Part shown: positions 1-8,713 of the stretch, piece by piece
How positions within the stretch are numbered: position 1 is the first letter of the stretch
Layout of the letters: each line of letters begins with the position of its first letter
NCBI RefSeq assembly: GCF_041080625.1
Contig: NZ_CP163518.1
Coordinates: 9,851,501 to 9,915,500, forward strand
DNA from: Streptomyces sp. CG1
GTDB taxonomy: Bacteria > Actinomycetota > Actinomycetes > Streptomycetales > Streptomycetaceae
Direction of reading: 5' to 3'
Length of the DNA stretch: 64,000 nucleotides
Position numbers and translations under genes: made by a program
The notes under the pieces: generated by a model
Databases searched by the model: none
What the model saw: only the letters and a program-made list of their open reading frames with translations
Told to the model about the DNA's origin: nothing

Positions 1-1
1 G

Positions 2-403
2 CCCTGGCGTCCGGTCGTCGCGACCCTGCTCTGCCTCGGGCTCGCCGCCCATCTCGCGGTACAACTGGCCGTGCTCGTGCACACGGTGGACCGAACCACC
101 GCGGCCCACCGCGGCTGGTCCCGCACGGCCTCCGCCCTGCACCGGCTCGGCGTCCGCCCGCCCTGTCTGCTCACCGGAGGCGACGCCACCCCGATCGCGT
201 TCTACGCCGGCTGCTCCTCGGCCGCGACCGACGGGCCCGATGCCAACAGCACCACGGACCGCATCGCCGGCACCGTCCGTCGTACGCCGGTCGCCACGCT
301 GGTCCCCGTGGGCTCCCGGCCGCCGTCGTACGCCCGTGACTGGCCGTCCGCGCTCCTCGACGGACAGCGGCTGTACTACTCCCTGCCCGGGAACGGCCGA
401 TGA
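2..403 (+). CDS. C-terminal part of a membrane protein (5' end outside window)
   Basis: The reading frame is open from the window edge to the TGA at 401-403, so only the last 133 residues are seen. It starts inside a hydrophobic stretch (ATLLCLGLAAHLAVQLAVLV), which looks like a final transmembrane helix. About 100 polar residues follow, with CLLTGGDATPIAFYAGC and a short tail. This layout fits a polytopic envelope protein, possibly a glycosyltransferase with an extracytoplasmic C-terminal domain, but the fold cannot be named from this part. Its stop overlaps the next start as ATGA, so the two genes are probably co-transcribed and translationally coupled. Confidence 0.6.
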   Translation, partial: PWRPVVATLLCLGLAAHLAVQLAVLVHTVDRTTAAHRGWSRTASALHRLGVRPPCLLTGGDATPIAFYAGCSSAATDGPDANSTTDRIAGTVRRTPVATLVPVGSRPPSYARDWPSALLDGQRLYYSLPGNGR

Positions 404-1350
404 CGCCGCAGGACACGGAACTCGCCGCACTCCCCGTCCGCCGCCGCGCCTACTGGCACGCCGGCTTCCTGCTCGCCGTCCTGCTCGGCGGGCTGTACGT
501 GGCCCGCCGGCACTGGCCCGCCGTCGAGAGCGGCGCCGGACGGCTGGCCGACGCCGACCAGGGCTGGCTGCTGCTCGGCGCGACGGCGGCCCTCGGCACC
601 TGGGCCGCGTCGGCGCTGGCCCAGCAGGGCGCGGTCGTCCGGCGGCTGCCCGGACCTCGGCTCGTCGCCGCCCAGTTCGCCGCCTCCGCCGCGGGCCATT
701 TGCTGCCCGCCGGGCTCGGTGCCGGCGCGGTGAACCTGCGCTTCCTGATGCGCTGCGGACTGCCCGCGGGCCGCTCGGCCAGCGCCGTCGCCGTCAAGGC
801 CACCGCCGGCGCCGCCGCCCGGCTGGCGCTGATCGCGCTGCTCGCCCCGGTGTGCCCGAGCCTGCTGCATCTGCCACACCTCACCCCGGTAGCCCTCGCC
901 GTCGCCCTGAGCGCCCTCGCCCTGATCGGCACTCTGCCGATGACCCCGTGGTGGGCGCGCTGCCGGCAGGCCCTGTCGGCCGTCCTGGCCGAAATCCGCG
1001 CCCTGCACGGCCGCCCCGTGCGGGCGGCGGCCCTGTGGGGCGGCTCCCTCGCCTTCGCCGCGCTCCACTCCCTGGTCCTCATCTCCGTCACCCGGGCCGT
1101 CGCCCTGCCGCTGCCCCCGCTCCAGGTGGCCCTGCTGTACCTCGCCGCCAGCGGCGCCGCCGCCCTGCTGCCCACCCCGGGCGGCCTCGGCTCCCTGGAC
1201 GCGGCGCTCGCCCTCGGCCTCACCGTCGCCGGCGCCCCCGGCGCGGCCGCCGCCTCCGCCGTACTCGGCTACCGGCTGCTGACCGTATGGCTGCCGCTGC
1301 TCCCTGGTCTGCTGGTGCTCGGGGTGCTGATGCGGCGCAAACACCTGTGA
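400..1350 (+). CDS. YbhN/LPG-synthase-TM-like flippase-type membrane protein
   Basis: This 316-residue polytopic membrane protein has about eight hydrophobic helices. The family features visible are the conserved ATAALGTWAASALAQQGAV segment, the AGHLLPAGLGAGAVNLRFL loop and the late ALLPTPGGLGSLDAAL motif, which are typical of the UPF0104/YbhN 'lysylphosphatidylglycerol synthase TM region' family. Members are thought to move lipids or lipid-linked groups across the membrane; the substrate here is unknown. It lacks the soluble synthetase domain of MprF. The ATG overlaps the upstream stop (ATGA), which suggests it works with the upstream envelope protein. Confidence 0.75.
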   Translation: MTPQDTELAALPVRRRAYWHAGFLLAVLLGGLYVARRHWPAVESGAGRLADADQGWLLLGATAALGTWAASALAQQGAVVRRLPGPRLVAAQFAASAAGHLLPAGLGAGAVNLRFLMRCGLPAGRSASAVAVKATAGAAARLALIALLAPVCPSLLHLPHLTPVALAVALSALALIGTLPMTPWWARCRQALSAVLAEIRALHGRPVRAAALWGGSLAFAALHSLVLISVTRAVALPLPPLQVALLYLAASGAAALLPTPGGLGSLDAALALGLTVAGAPGAAAASAVLGYRLLTVWLPLLPGLLVLGVLMRRKHL

Positions 1351-1426
1351 GAGCCGGGGAGTTTCCCGCGCGCCCACCGCAGGTAGGAGTCGGGTGACCT
1401 GTGCCGTCATGAGGAGGGGGAGAGCC

Positions 1427-2281
1427 ATGCCGGTGAACGACACCGCTGGGCTGCCGGGCGAGGCGTTCTTCACGCCGGGGACGTCGTCCTTCACCGAGTT
1501 CCTGGCCGCGCACCGGCCCGGGCTGCTGCCCACCGCACCCGCACTGCCGGACGGCGTACGAGCGGCCCCCGACCGGTTCCCGCACGGCACCACCGTCCTC
1601 GCCCTCACCTACGGCGACGGCGTGCTGATCGCCGGCGACCGCCGGGCCACCATGGGCAACCTCATCGCCCAGCGCGACCTCGAGAAGGTGCACCCCACCG
1701 ACGACCACACGGCCGTCGCCTTCGCGGGCACCGTCGGCCTGGCGGTCGACATGGTGCGGCTCTTCCAGGTGGAGCTGACGCACTTCGAGAAGATCGAGGG
1801 CACCCCGATGAGCCTGCCCGGCAAGGTGACCCGGCTCGCGGCCATGATCCGGCAGAACCTCGCCCAGGCCATGCAGGGTCTCGCCGTCGTCCCGCTGCTC
1901 GCCGGATACGACCTCACCGCACCCGAGCGCAGGGGCGGCCGTATCTTCGCCTTCGACGCGGCCGGCGGCCTCTACGAGAAACACGACTTCCACGCCGAGG
2001 GCTCCGGCTCCCCGTACGCCCGGGGCGCCCTGAAGAAGCTCTACCGGCCGGACCTCACCCGCCGCGAGGCCGCCCTCGCCGCGCTCCAGGCCCTGTACGA
2101 CGCGGCGGACGACGACTCGGCCACCGGCGGTCCCGACCTGAACCGCCGTATCTTCCCGGTCGTCTGCGTCCTCACCGAGGACGGCTTCGAGCGGCTGTCC
2201 GAGACGGAGACGGAGGAACTGAGCCGGGAGATGATCCTCCGGCGCGCCGAACGCCCGGACGGACCGCACGCCGCGCCCTGA
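1427..2281 (+). CDS. prcB: Proteasome beta subunit (stand-alone PrcB paralogue)
   Basis: The 284-residue product is an N-terminal-nucleophile hydrolase of the 20S proteasome beta type. A 54-residue propeptide (with TPGTSSFTEFL) ends at the HG/TT cleavage site, so Thr55 becomes Thr1 of the mature enzyme. Counting from it, Asp17 (GDRRAT) and Lys33 (LEKVH) are both in place, and the QALYDAADDDSATGGPD segment typical of actinobacterial PrcB follows, so the subunit should be active. I chose the ATG at 1427 because AGGAGGGGG lies just upstream; ATG 1409 and GTG 1394 are in-frame alternatives. No alpha subunit, pup, dop or ATPase gene is near, although prcB normally sits in pup-prcB-prcA. This is therefore probably a second, orphan beta subunit. 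Confidence 0.9.
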   Translation: MPVNDTAGLPGEAFFTPGTSSFTEFLAAHRPGLLPTAPALPDGVRAAPDRFPHGTTVLALTYGDGVLIAGDRRATMGNLIAQRDLEKVHPTDDHTAVAFAGTVGLAVDMVRLFQVELTHFEKIEGTPMSLPGKVTRLAAMIRQNLAQAMQGLAVVPLLAGYDLTAPERRGGRIFAFDAAGGLYEKHDFHAEGSGSPYARGALKKLYRPDLTRREAALAALQALYDAADDDSATGGPDLNRRIFPVVCVLTEDGFERLSETETEELSREMILRRAERPDGPHAAP

Positions 2282-2348
2282 CCCCCGCGGGTCCGGTGCT
2301 CCGGGTGCCTGCAGGTTCTCCTTGCGGCCGCCGGCAGGCTGAGCGCGG

Positions 2349-3751
2349 TCAGCCCGCCGGCAGAGTCAGCACGAACCGCGCCCCGGGCCCGTGCCCGGGG
2401 CCGTGGACGACCTCGCCGCCGGCGGAGCGGGCCAGGCGCCGGGCGAGCGGCAGCCCGAGGCCCGCGCCGCCGTGCCCGTCACCGGGGCCCGTCGCCCCGG
2501 CTGGAACAGCAGCTCCACGACGGCGGCGGGTACGCCTGGCCCGTCGTCCATGACCTCGATGCGTAGGCCGCTGTCTGTCCGGGACGCGCCGAGCGTGACC
2601 GTCGTACGGGCGTAGCACATCGCGTTGGCCAGCAGCGGGCCGACGATCCGTTCCAGGAGCGCGCCGGCTGCACCCCGGCTGTGAGCGGCACCGGTCCGTC
2701 CGGTACGACGCCCCGCACCGCGCCGGACGCGTCCGCGTGCCCGGCCATGCGGTGCAGGACCGTCGGCACGTCGGCGGTGCCGGGGGCGGTCGGCGCACCC
2801 GCTCGGGCCTCGTTCAGCAGGGTGTCGCAGATGGTGCGCATCGACTGCGCGGCCTCGGCCAGGACCTCGTGGGAGGCCCGGGTCTCGGCGGCGGAGCGCG
2901 GGCGGGAGCGCCACCGGTCCAGTTCGGCGACGATCCGGCTGAGCGGGGTGCGCAGTTCGTGCGACAGCTCGCCGGTCAGCTGCCGCTCATGCCGCAGCAC
3001 CACCCGGATCCGGTCCAGCAGGGAGTCCAACGAGACGCCCAGCGCGGCCAGTTCGGCCGGGCCGGCCGCCGCCCGTGAAGCGCTCCTCGGACCCCACGGC
3101 GCTCCACTGGGTCGCCTGGTCCGTCATCGTGCGCACCGGGCGCAGCGCCCGCCCCACCACCAGCCGGGTCAGCGCGTAGGTGCAGGCGAGCATCACCGCG
3201 TCCAGCGCGCACGAACCCAGCAGCAGGGTGTGGGCCGAACTCCGGTACGGCGCGAAGTCCAGCGCCGTGACCACGGTGGCCCGCGCCGCGGCACCGGGCA
3301 CCGGTGCCGCGCTCAGCCGTACGGTGTCGGGGCCGTTCACCGTGGCACAGTCGCGCCGGCCCGGGCGGCCAGCGCATCGGCGGCGCGGGTGAGCGCGTCG
3401 GCGCCGGCCGGAGGCCGCTCCAGCGGCCTGCCGTCCGAGTAGATCCACGCGTTGGTGTCCAGCAGCCGGTCGCCGGAGGTCTCCAGCACCCGCACCCTGA
3501 CGTGACGGATGTCGACGGTCGTGGCGACGGCCGCCGCGCGGGTGCGCAGCTCGTCGTCCGCCTCCCGCTGGAGACGGTGGCCGACCACGGTGTTGAAGAC
3601 GACGGTGAGGATCACCATCAGCAGCGCGGCGGTGACCAGGGCGGCCAGGGAGAGCCGGCCGCGCAGGGTCCGCGTGGCCAGCCGGGCCAGGGGGCGGGCG
3701 AGGGGCGACTGCGTACGGGCCGGGCACCATCCGCCCCGGGGGGAGCCTCAT
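2349..3751 (-). pseudogene. Sensor histidine kinase broken by multiple frameshifts
   Basis: Joined across frames, this stretch encodes a complete kinase. The order is an N-terminal membrane helix and sensor part (LMVILTVVFNTVVGHRLQ, frame of 3618), a second helix with a HAMP-like piece (LVVGRALRPVRTMTDQATQW, another frame), the H-box ELSHELRTPLSRI (frame of 3030), the N-box region LLANAMCYA, the G1 box DDGPGVPAAV (frame of 2914), and the G2 box GAGLGLPLARRLA with the C-terminus to the TGA at 2349-2351 (third frame). Breaks lie near 3355, 3070, 2675 and 2490, and probably one near 3715. The start at 3751 would be ATGA-coupled to the response regulator. Either the gene has decayed or this patch is poorly sequenced. 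Confidence 0.85.
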
Positions 3752-4413
3752 GCCAGGCGGTGCCCGATCCCGCGTGCGGTGGCGATGGTCCGGTCGCTGC
3801 CCGCCGCGCGCAGCTTGCGGCGCAACCTGGTCAGGTACTGGTCCAGCGTGTTGTCGCTGACCTGTGCCCCCTCCGGCCAGCCCGCGCGGAGCAGCTCGCG
3901 GCGGCGCACCAGCTCCCCGCCGGCCGCGCTGAGCGCCGCCAGCAGCCGGAACTCCGTAGGGGTGAGATCGACGCGCCTGCCCTCCACGGTGGCGGTGTGC
4001 CGGACAGCGTCCAGCACCAGTCCGCCCGCCCCGGTGGTGCCGGCCGGAGGCACGGCCCGGCGCAGCGCGGCCCGCAGCCGGGCGGCCAGCTCGGCGAGGT
4101 GGAACGGCTTGGGCAGATAGTCGTCACCACCGGCCGAGAAGCCCGAGAGCCGGTCCGTGAGCCCGTGCCGCGCGGTCAGGAAGACGACCGGGGCGAGGAA
4201 GCCGCCCGCGCGCATCGCCTGGCACACGTCGCGGCCGTCGGCGTCCGGCAGGCCGACGTCCAGCACGACGGCCGACACGTCCGGTGTCGCCAGCCGCAGG
4301 GCCGTGGCGCCGTCGCCGGCGCAGAGCGTGTCGAAGTCCTCGTCGTGCAGACCGCGGCGCAGCACGTCACGCAGGGCGTGATCGTCCTCGACGATGAGGA
4401 TCCTGGGACGCAT
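3748..4413 (-). CDS. OmpR/PhoB-type response regulator
   Basis: This 221-residue protein has an N-terminal receiver domain with acidic residues in IVEDD (9-11), the phospho-acceptor Asp52 (VVLDVGLPD), Thr80 (FLTARHG) and Lys102 (LPKPF). A C-terminal winged-helix DNA-binding domain follows, with LTPTEFRLLAALSAAGG and NTLDQYLTRLRRKL. All switch residues are present, so it should be phosphorylatable. It overlaps the upstream PAP2 gene by 47 bp, and its stop overlaps the ATG of the broken kinase. The cognate kinase therefore appears lost while the regulator is intact. It may depend on another kinase or on small phosphodonors. Confidence 0.92.
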   Translation of the reverse strand: MRPRILIVEDDHALRDVLRRGLHDEDFDTLCAGDGATALRLATPDVSAVVLDVGLPDADGRDVCQAMRAGGFLAPVVFLTARHGLTDRLSGFSAGGDDYLPKPFHLAELAARLRAALRRAVPPAGTTGAGGLVLDAVRHTATVEGRRVDLTPTEFRLLAALSAAGGELVRRRELLRAGWPEGAQVSDNTLDQYLTRLRRKLRAAGSDRTIATARGIGHRLA

Positions 4414-5122
4414 CTCTCTCCAGCGGCCCGTCGGCCGTCTCGCTCGGATGGGGCGCGCCCGGCTCCGGGGCACGGCGGACATGACACTTGGCCGCCCACC
4501 GGGCCCCCACGCCGACGCAGACACCGAGCCAGCCGGCCGCGAACAGCCAGCCGCCGACCACGTCGGAGAACCAGTGCACGCCCAGGAAGACACGGGTCAG
4601 ACCGACTCCCGCCCCCCAGCAGGCGACGAGCAGACACAGCGTGGTCCGCCCGCGTGGGGCGCGCAGACACAGGGCGACGATCAGCAGGCCGGCCGTCAGC
4701 GCGGCTGTGGTGGCGTGACCGGAGGGGAACGACCAGCCGGAGGCCTGGGTCTGCCAGTCGTGCCGCGGCGGCCGGGCCCGGGCGACCAGCTCCATCACGC
4801 CGTACCGCACCGCCTGGCCCGCGCCGAGGCAGAGCGCGGCGAGCGGCACGGCCACCAGCCGCCGGCGCGCGGTGCGGCCCGCGATCAGCCCGGCCACGAC
4901 CACCAGGACGTACGGCACGACACCGGTGCCCGTGGCGGTCAGCCCGCGAGCCACCGTCACCGCCTCCGGCGGGCGGTGCGCCAGGGACCAGGACAGCAGG
5001 CCCCGGTCCAGATAGAGCGGGCCGCCCTGGTCGCTCACCACGACGGCGGCCAGCACCGCGAACGCCATCCAGGCGCCGAGGGCCAGCGTGCCGGCCCGCT
5101 CCGCGACCTTGCCGCGGTTCAT
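4367..5122 (-). CDS. PAP2-family membrane phosphatase
   Basis: This 251-residue integral membrane protein of the PAP2/undecaprenyl-pyrophosphate phosphatase superfamily carries the second and third signature motifs: FPSGHATTAAL, and TRVFLGVHWFSD with its His and Asp. In the first motif (K-x6-RP) the segment reads MELVARARPP, so the usual Lys is Met, a possible weakening of phosphate binding. It dephosphorylates lipid phosphates at the outer membrane face in known relatives. The start at 5122 is ATGA-coupled to the previous PAP2 gene, and its 3' end runs 47 bp into the response regulator gene. Confidence 0.85.
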   Translation of the reverse strand: MNRGKVAERAGTLALGAWMAFAVLAAVVVSDQGGPLYLDRGLLSWSLAHRPPEAVTVARGLTATGTGVVPYVLVVVAGLIAGRTARRRLVAVPLAALCLGAGQAVRYGVMELVARARPPRHDWQTQASGWSFPSGHATTAALTAGLLIVALCLRAPRGRTTLCLLVACWGAGVGLTRVFLGVHWFSDVVGGWLFAAGWLGVCVGVGARWAAKCHVRRAPEPGAPHPSETADGPLERDASQDPHRRGRSRPA

Positions 5123-5721
5123 GACACCAGCAGGGCGCGCAGCCGGGTTCCCGAGAGCCGCTGCGGCAGGTCCTTCGGCAGCCGGCCCACGGCGGTCATC
5201 GCGAGGAACGCCACCGCCGCGCCGAGGGCCGCCCCCACGGCGACGTCGTGCGGATAGTGCACCCCGACCCACACCCGGGACGCCCCCATGGCACCCGCGC
5301 ACACCGCCGCCACCACGCCCAGCCGGCGGGAGACGAAGTACAACGCCACCGCCGCCGCGAAGGCGATCGCGGTGTGATTGCTCGGGAACGACCAGTCCCC
5401 GCGCGCGGGACACGCCTCCAGCGTGCGGAAGCCCAGGCCCCGGCAGGGCCGGTCCTCCCGCACCAGCAGCTTCAGCACGGAGTCCGCGGCGAAGGCCGCC
5501 AGCACGGCGACCGGCACCGCCAGGGCCGTCATGGCCGCGTCCGCCCCGGCCCGGCGGGCCCGCCACCAGCCGACGAGCATGAGCAGCGCGAACACCGCCA
5601 GCCCGTACGCCGACCACACCGCCACCAGGCCGTCCAGCCACGCGGGGGAGTGACGGGCGAGGTCCACCACGTGCCGGTACAGCGGCCCGTCCACCGATGA
5701 GCCCGTCAGCGCCGGGAACAT
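5119..5721 (-). CDS. PAP2-family membrane phosphatase
   Basis: This 200-residue membrane protein has the complete PAP2 signature: KLLVREDRP (K-x6-RP), FPSNHTAIAF (PSGH-type with Asn in place of Gly) and SRVWVGVHYPHD (SR-x5-H-x3-D). It probably removes phosphate from a polyprenyl or phosphatidyl pyrophosphate. The start codon overlaps the stop of dedA (TGATG), and its stop overlaps the next gene's start, so dedA, this gene and the following PAP2 gene form one coupled unit. With a DedA flippase upstream, a role in recycling of lipid carriers is a reasonable inference. Confidence 0.88.
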   Translation of the reverse strand: MFPALTGSSVDGPLYRHVVDLARHSPAWLDGLVAVWSAYGLAVFALLMLVGWWRARRAGADAAMTALAVPVAVLAAFAADSVLKLLVREDRPCRGLGFRTLEACPARGDWSFPSNHTAIAFAAAVALYFVSRRLGVVAAVCAGAMGASRVWVGVHYPHDVAVGAALGAAVAFLAMTAVGRLPKDLPQRLSGTRLRALLVS

Positions 5722-6380
5722 CAGCGGGCTTCCTTCGCGGCCCGGCGGGAGCGCAGCACCTCGGCGGCGACGGGGATCAGCGAGACGACCACGATCAGCG
5801 CGATCACCGGCAACAGGTACTTGTCGACGTTCGGGATCGAGGAGCCCAGTGCGTAACCGGCGAGGGTGAGACCGAGGCTCCACACGAGCCCGCCCGCCAC
5901 CTGCCAGAGGGTGAAGGTCCGGGACGGCACGCCGAGCGCGCCCGCCATCGGGTTCAGCACCGTGCGCACCACCGGGACGAAGCGGGCCAGCACGATCGCC
6001 TTCGCGTAGCCGTACCGCTCCAGCAGTTCCTCGGCGCGCTGGGCGCCCTCGCGCAGCTTCGCCGATCGGGTGCCGGCGAGCAGTGCCCCGCCGGCCTTGC
6101 GGCCGATCAGGAATCCGCACTGCGAGCCGGCCAGGGCGCCGACGGCCGCGGCGACGAGCAGCGGACCGAGCGAGAGGTGCACCCCACTGGCGGCGGAGCC
6201 CGTGCACAGCAGCCCGGCCGTGAACAGCAGCGAGTCCCCGGGCAGGAAGAATCCGATCAGCAGGCCCGTCTCCGCGAAGAGCACCACGCCGACGCCGAGC
6301 ACGCCGAAAGCGGCGAGCAGGGAGTGGGCGTCGAGCACATTGACCGCGAGCTGCGCTGCCAGGTGGGGGGAAGCGGCCAT
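5721..6380 (-). CDS. DedA/SNARE-associated membrane protein
   Basis: This 219-residue protein shows the DedA family hallmarks: GLLIGFFLPGDSLLF near the N-terminus, the ARFVPVVRTVLNPMAG motif around residues 130-148 with its essential Arg residues, and several hydrophobic helices. DedA proteins translocate phospholipids or undecaprenyl phosphate across the membrane. It is the first gene of the minus-strand operon dedA-PAP2-PAP2-regulator-(broken kinase). The start at 6380 has three short palindromes 41-77 bp upstream (see 6421-6457), which may be the control site for the operon. Confidence 0.9.
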   Translation of the reverse strand: MAASPHLAAQLAVNVLDAHSLLAAFGVLGVGVVLFAETGLLIGFFLPGDSLLFTAGLLCTGSAASGVHLSLGPLLVAAAVGALAGSQCGFLIGRKAGGALLAGTRSAKLREGAQRAEELLERYGYAKAIVLARFVPVVRTVLNPMAGALGVPSRTFTLWQVAGGLVWSLGLTLAGYALGSSIPNVDKYLLPVIALIVVVSLIPVAAEVLRSRRAAKEAR

Positions 6381-6420
6381 CGCCGTACGCCCTTTCCAAT
6401 CGACTTCTTCGACAAGATCC

Positions 6421-6457
6421 GACTACATATTTGTAGACGGTCTACCGGACTGTAGAC
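6421..6457. promoter_or_regulatory. Cluster of GTCTAC/GTAGAC palindromes upstream of dedA
   Basis: Half-sites alternate here: GACTAC at 6421, GTAGAC at 6433, GTCTAC at 6440 and GTAGAC at 6452. They form CTACA-N4-TGTAG, GTAGAC-G-GTCTAC and GTCTAC-N6-GTAGAC. The CTACA/TGTAG arms resemble BlaI/MecI-type operators. The cluster lies between the divergent dedA and efe operons, nearer dedA. Confidence 0.55.
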
Positions 6458-6552
6458 GAATGGAGAGTGGCGATCGTTCCCCGGCTTTACCCGTTCATTG
6501 CCTCTTTGTGACCGGCCGCCTATGTGGGTGTAGCCATGATGGTCCGCGGAGG

Positions 6553-6571
6553 TAAGGTATGCCTTCGCTAA
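6553..6571 (+). promoter_or_regulatory. Iron box (DmdR/IdeR/DtxR-type operator) for the efe operon
   Basis: TAAGGTATGCCTTCGCTAA matches 16 of 19 positions of the DtxR/IdeR consensus TWAGGTWAGSCTWACCTWA. It ends 22 bp before the start codon of the EfeU-EfeO fusion, where a bound repressor would block transcription. Iron-replete repression by DmdR1/IdeR is therefore expected. Confidence 0.75.
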
Positions 6572-6593
6572 GTACCAGGGAGGGCAGCAGGGC

Positions 6594-8627
6594 ATGTGGG
6601 ACGACGCGTTTCCGAGTTTCCTGATCGGACTCAGGGAGGGGCTCGAAGCCGGACTCATCGTCTCCATACTCGTCGCCACCCTGGTGCGGGCCGAGGCGCG
6701 CTCGCGGCTGCCCCAGGTGTGGACCGGCGTCCTGGCCGCCATCGCGGTGGCCATGAGCTTCGGCGCGGTGCTCACCTTCACGGCCGCGTCCATGCCGCAG
6801 ACCGCCCAGGAGGCGTTCGGCGGCACCCTCAGTGTGATCGCCGTCGCGTTCGTCACCGCCATGGTGTTCTGGATGCGCCGCTCGGCCCGCAGCCTCTCCG
6901 GCGAGCTGAAGGAGAAGGTGACCGGAGCCCTCGCCATGGGCTCCGGCATGCTGATCCTGACCTCCTTCCTCGCGGTCGGCCGGGAGGGCCTGGAGACGGC
7001 CCTGTTCCTGTGGACCACCGCGCAGGCGGCCGGTGAGTCGGCCGGACCCCTCACCGGCGCCGGCGTCGGCCTCGTCCTCGCGGCCGCCCTGTGCTGGGGC
7101 CTGTACCGGCGCGTCCTGAAGATCAACCTGACCAAGTTCTTCACCGCCACCGGCGCCGTCCTGATCGTCATCGCGGCCGGTGTCCTCGGCTACGGCCTGC
7201 GCGACCTCCAGGAGGGCGGCGTGCTGCCCGGCAAGACCGCCTACGCGGTCGACCTGGCGAGCAGCGTCGACGCCGGCTCCTGGTACAGCACCCTGATCCA
7301 GGGCGTCTTCAACCTCACCCCGACCATGACCTGGCTCCAGGCGGTGGCCTACGTCGCCTACCTGGCCGTCGTGATGACCCTGTTCGTGCGCGGTGTGCGG
7401 ACCACCGCCCCCAAGGCCGCCAAGGAACGCCGCTCCGAGCGGGAGCCGAAGACCGACCGGCCCGAGCGGCGCCGGCCGGTCTGGGTGGTGCCGGCCGCCG
7501 TGGTCGCCGTACCCGCCGTGATCGCCGGACTCGTCGTCGCCCTCTCCCGGCCCAAGCCCGCCGGCGACCAGACCGTCGCCGTCTCCGAGACCGAGTGCGG
7601 CAAGGGCTTCACCGCGCCCAAGCCGGGCCGTCAGACCTTCCAGATGCAGAACACCGGCGGCAAGACCTCCGAGGTGTACCTCATCGACCCGTCGACCAGC
7701 GCGGTCTACGGCGAGATCGAGGGCCTGGCCCCCGGCACCACCCGCGACCTCGTCGCCACCGTCGCCGGCGGCACCTACGCCTGGCGCTGCGTCCCCACCG
7801 GCGGCAAGGCCGTCACCTCCAAGCCGGTCACCGTCACCGGCGGCGGAGCCGCCAAGCCGGTCGTCCCCGTCTCGGAACAGGACCTCGCCGCACCGCTGAA
7901 GGCATACAAGGCGTACGTCAACCAGGGCCTGACCACCCTGGTCGGCCAGACCCGCACCCTCGCCGAGGACATCCAGGGCAACCATCTGGACCAGGCACGC
8001 ACCGACTGGCTCACCGCCCACCGCACCTACTCCTCGCTCGGCGCCGCCTACGGCACCTTCGAGGATTTCGACAAGAAGATCAACGGCCGGGCCGACGGAC
8101 TGCCGGGCGGCGTCCAGGACAAGGACTTCGCCGGCTTCCACCGCATCGAGTACGGCTTGTGGCACGGCCAGTCGGCCAAGGACCTGACCGGCCCCGCCCA
8201 GCAGCTCGCCACGGATGCCGCCGGGCTCCAGAAGGCGTTCCCGGGCCAGGACTTCGACCCGGGTGACCTCCCGCTGCGCGCGCACGAGATCCTGGAGAAC
8301 ACCCTCCAGTTCGAGCTGACCGGCGACACCGACGAGGGCAGCGGCACCAATCTCGCCACCGCCGACGCCAACCTCGCAGGCACCCGTGAGCTCCTCACCG
8401 TCCTCAAGCCGCTGCTCACCACCCGCGCGCCCCAGGTGCTCCCGACAGTCGACGCGGACATCGCGCGCGTGCAGAAGCACCTGGACGCGGCCCACGACGG
8501 CGACCACTGGAGCGGCGTCGACAAGCTGGCCCCGACCGACCGGCAGCAGCTGAACGGCGCCACCGGCCAGCTGCTGGAGGACCTCGCCCCGATCCCGGAC
8601 CTGCTCGAGATCCGGAAGTCCGCCTGA
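6594..8627 (+). CDS. efeU: EfeU-EfeO fusion: FTR1-type iron permease with cupredoxin and M75 domains
   Basis: This 677-residue protein joins two components usually encoded separately. Residues 1-270 are an FTR1-type permease with seven or so helices and two REGLE motifs (14-18 and 130-134) that bind iron during transport. A charged linker and another membrane helix (296-318) lead to an EfeO-like extracytoplasmic part: a cupredoxin-like domain (about 325-415) and an imelysin/M75 domain (about 430-670) with the H-x-x-E site at 516-519 (FHRIEYG). It should take up iron together with EfeB, which follows with a TGATG overlap or short gap. AGGGAGG precedes the ATG at 6594. Confidence 0.92.
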   Translation: MWDDAFPSFLIGLREGLEAGLIVSILVATLVRAEARSRLPQVWTGVLAAIAVAMSFGAVLTFTAASMPQTAQEAFGGTLSVIAVAFVTAMVFWMRRSARSLSGELKEKVTGALAMGSGMLILTSFLAVGREGLETALFLWTTAQAAGESAGPLTGAGVGLVLAAALCWGLYRRVLKINLTKFFTATGAVLIVIAAGVLGYGLRDLQEGGVLPGKTAYAVDLASSVDAGSWYSTLIQGVFNLTPTMTWLQAVAYVAYLAVVMTLFVRGVRTTAPKAAKERRSEREPKTDRPERRRPVWVVPAAVVAVPAVIAGLVVALSRPKPAGDQTVAVSETECGKGFTAPKPGRQTFQMQNTGGKTSEVYLIDPSTSAVYGEIEGLAPGTTRDLVATVAGGTYAWRCVPTGGKAVTSKPVTVTGGGAAKPVVPVSEQDLAAPLKAYKAYVNQGLTTLVGQTRTLAEDIQGNHLDQARTDWLTAHRTYSSLGAAYGTFEDFDKKINGRADGLPGGVQDKDFAGFHRIEYGLWHGQSAKDLTGPAQQLATDAAGLQKAFPGQDFDPGDLPLRAHEILENTLQFELTGDTDEGSGTNLATADANLAGTRELLTVLKPLLTTRAPQVLPTVDADIARVQKHLDAAHDGDHWSGVDKLAPTDRQQLNGATGQLLEDLAPIPDLLEIRKSA

Positions 8628-8713
8628 TGAGCCGGCCCGCAGACCGCTCGCCGGGCGATCCGGCAGACCGTCCGACGACCGCCGCGCACCCGCACTCCGA
8701 AGGGAACCCACCG

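Noticed and set aside
376..1608. 410-residue minus-strand open frame
   Set aside because: It lies opposite the flippase gene and prcB start, has Gln/Gly/Arg-rich low-complexity sequence and no known motif; it is a high-GC antisense artefact.
3304..5124. 606-residue plus-strand open frame
   Set aside because: It is antisense to the regulator, kinase and PAP2 genes, whose motifs are clear on the minus strand.
6495..8711. 738-residue minus-strand open frame
   Set aside because: It mirrors the efeU-efeO gene and consists of repetitive Gly/Val/Glu stretches.
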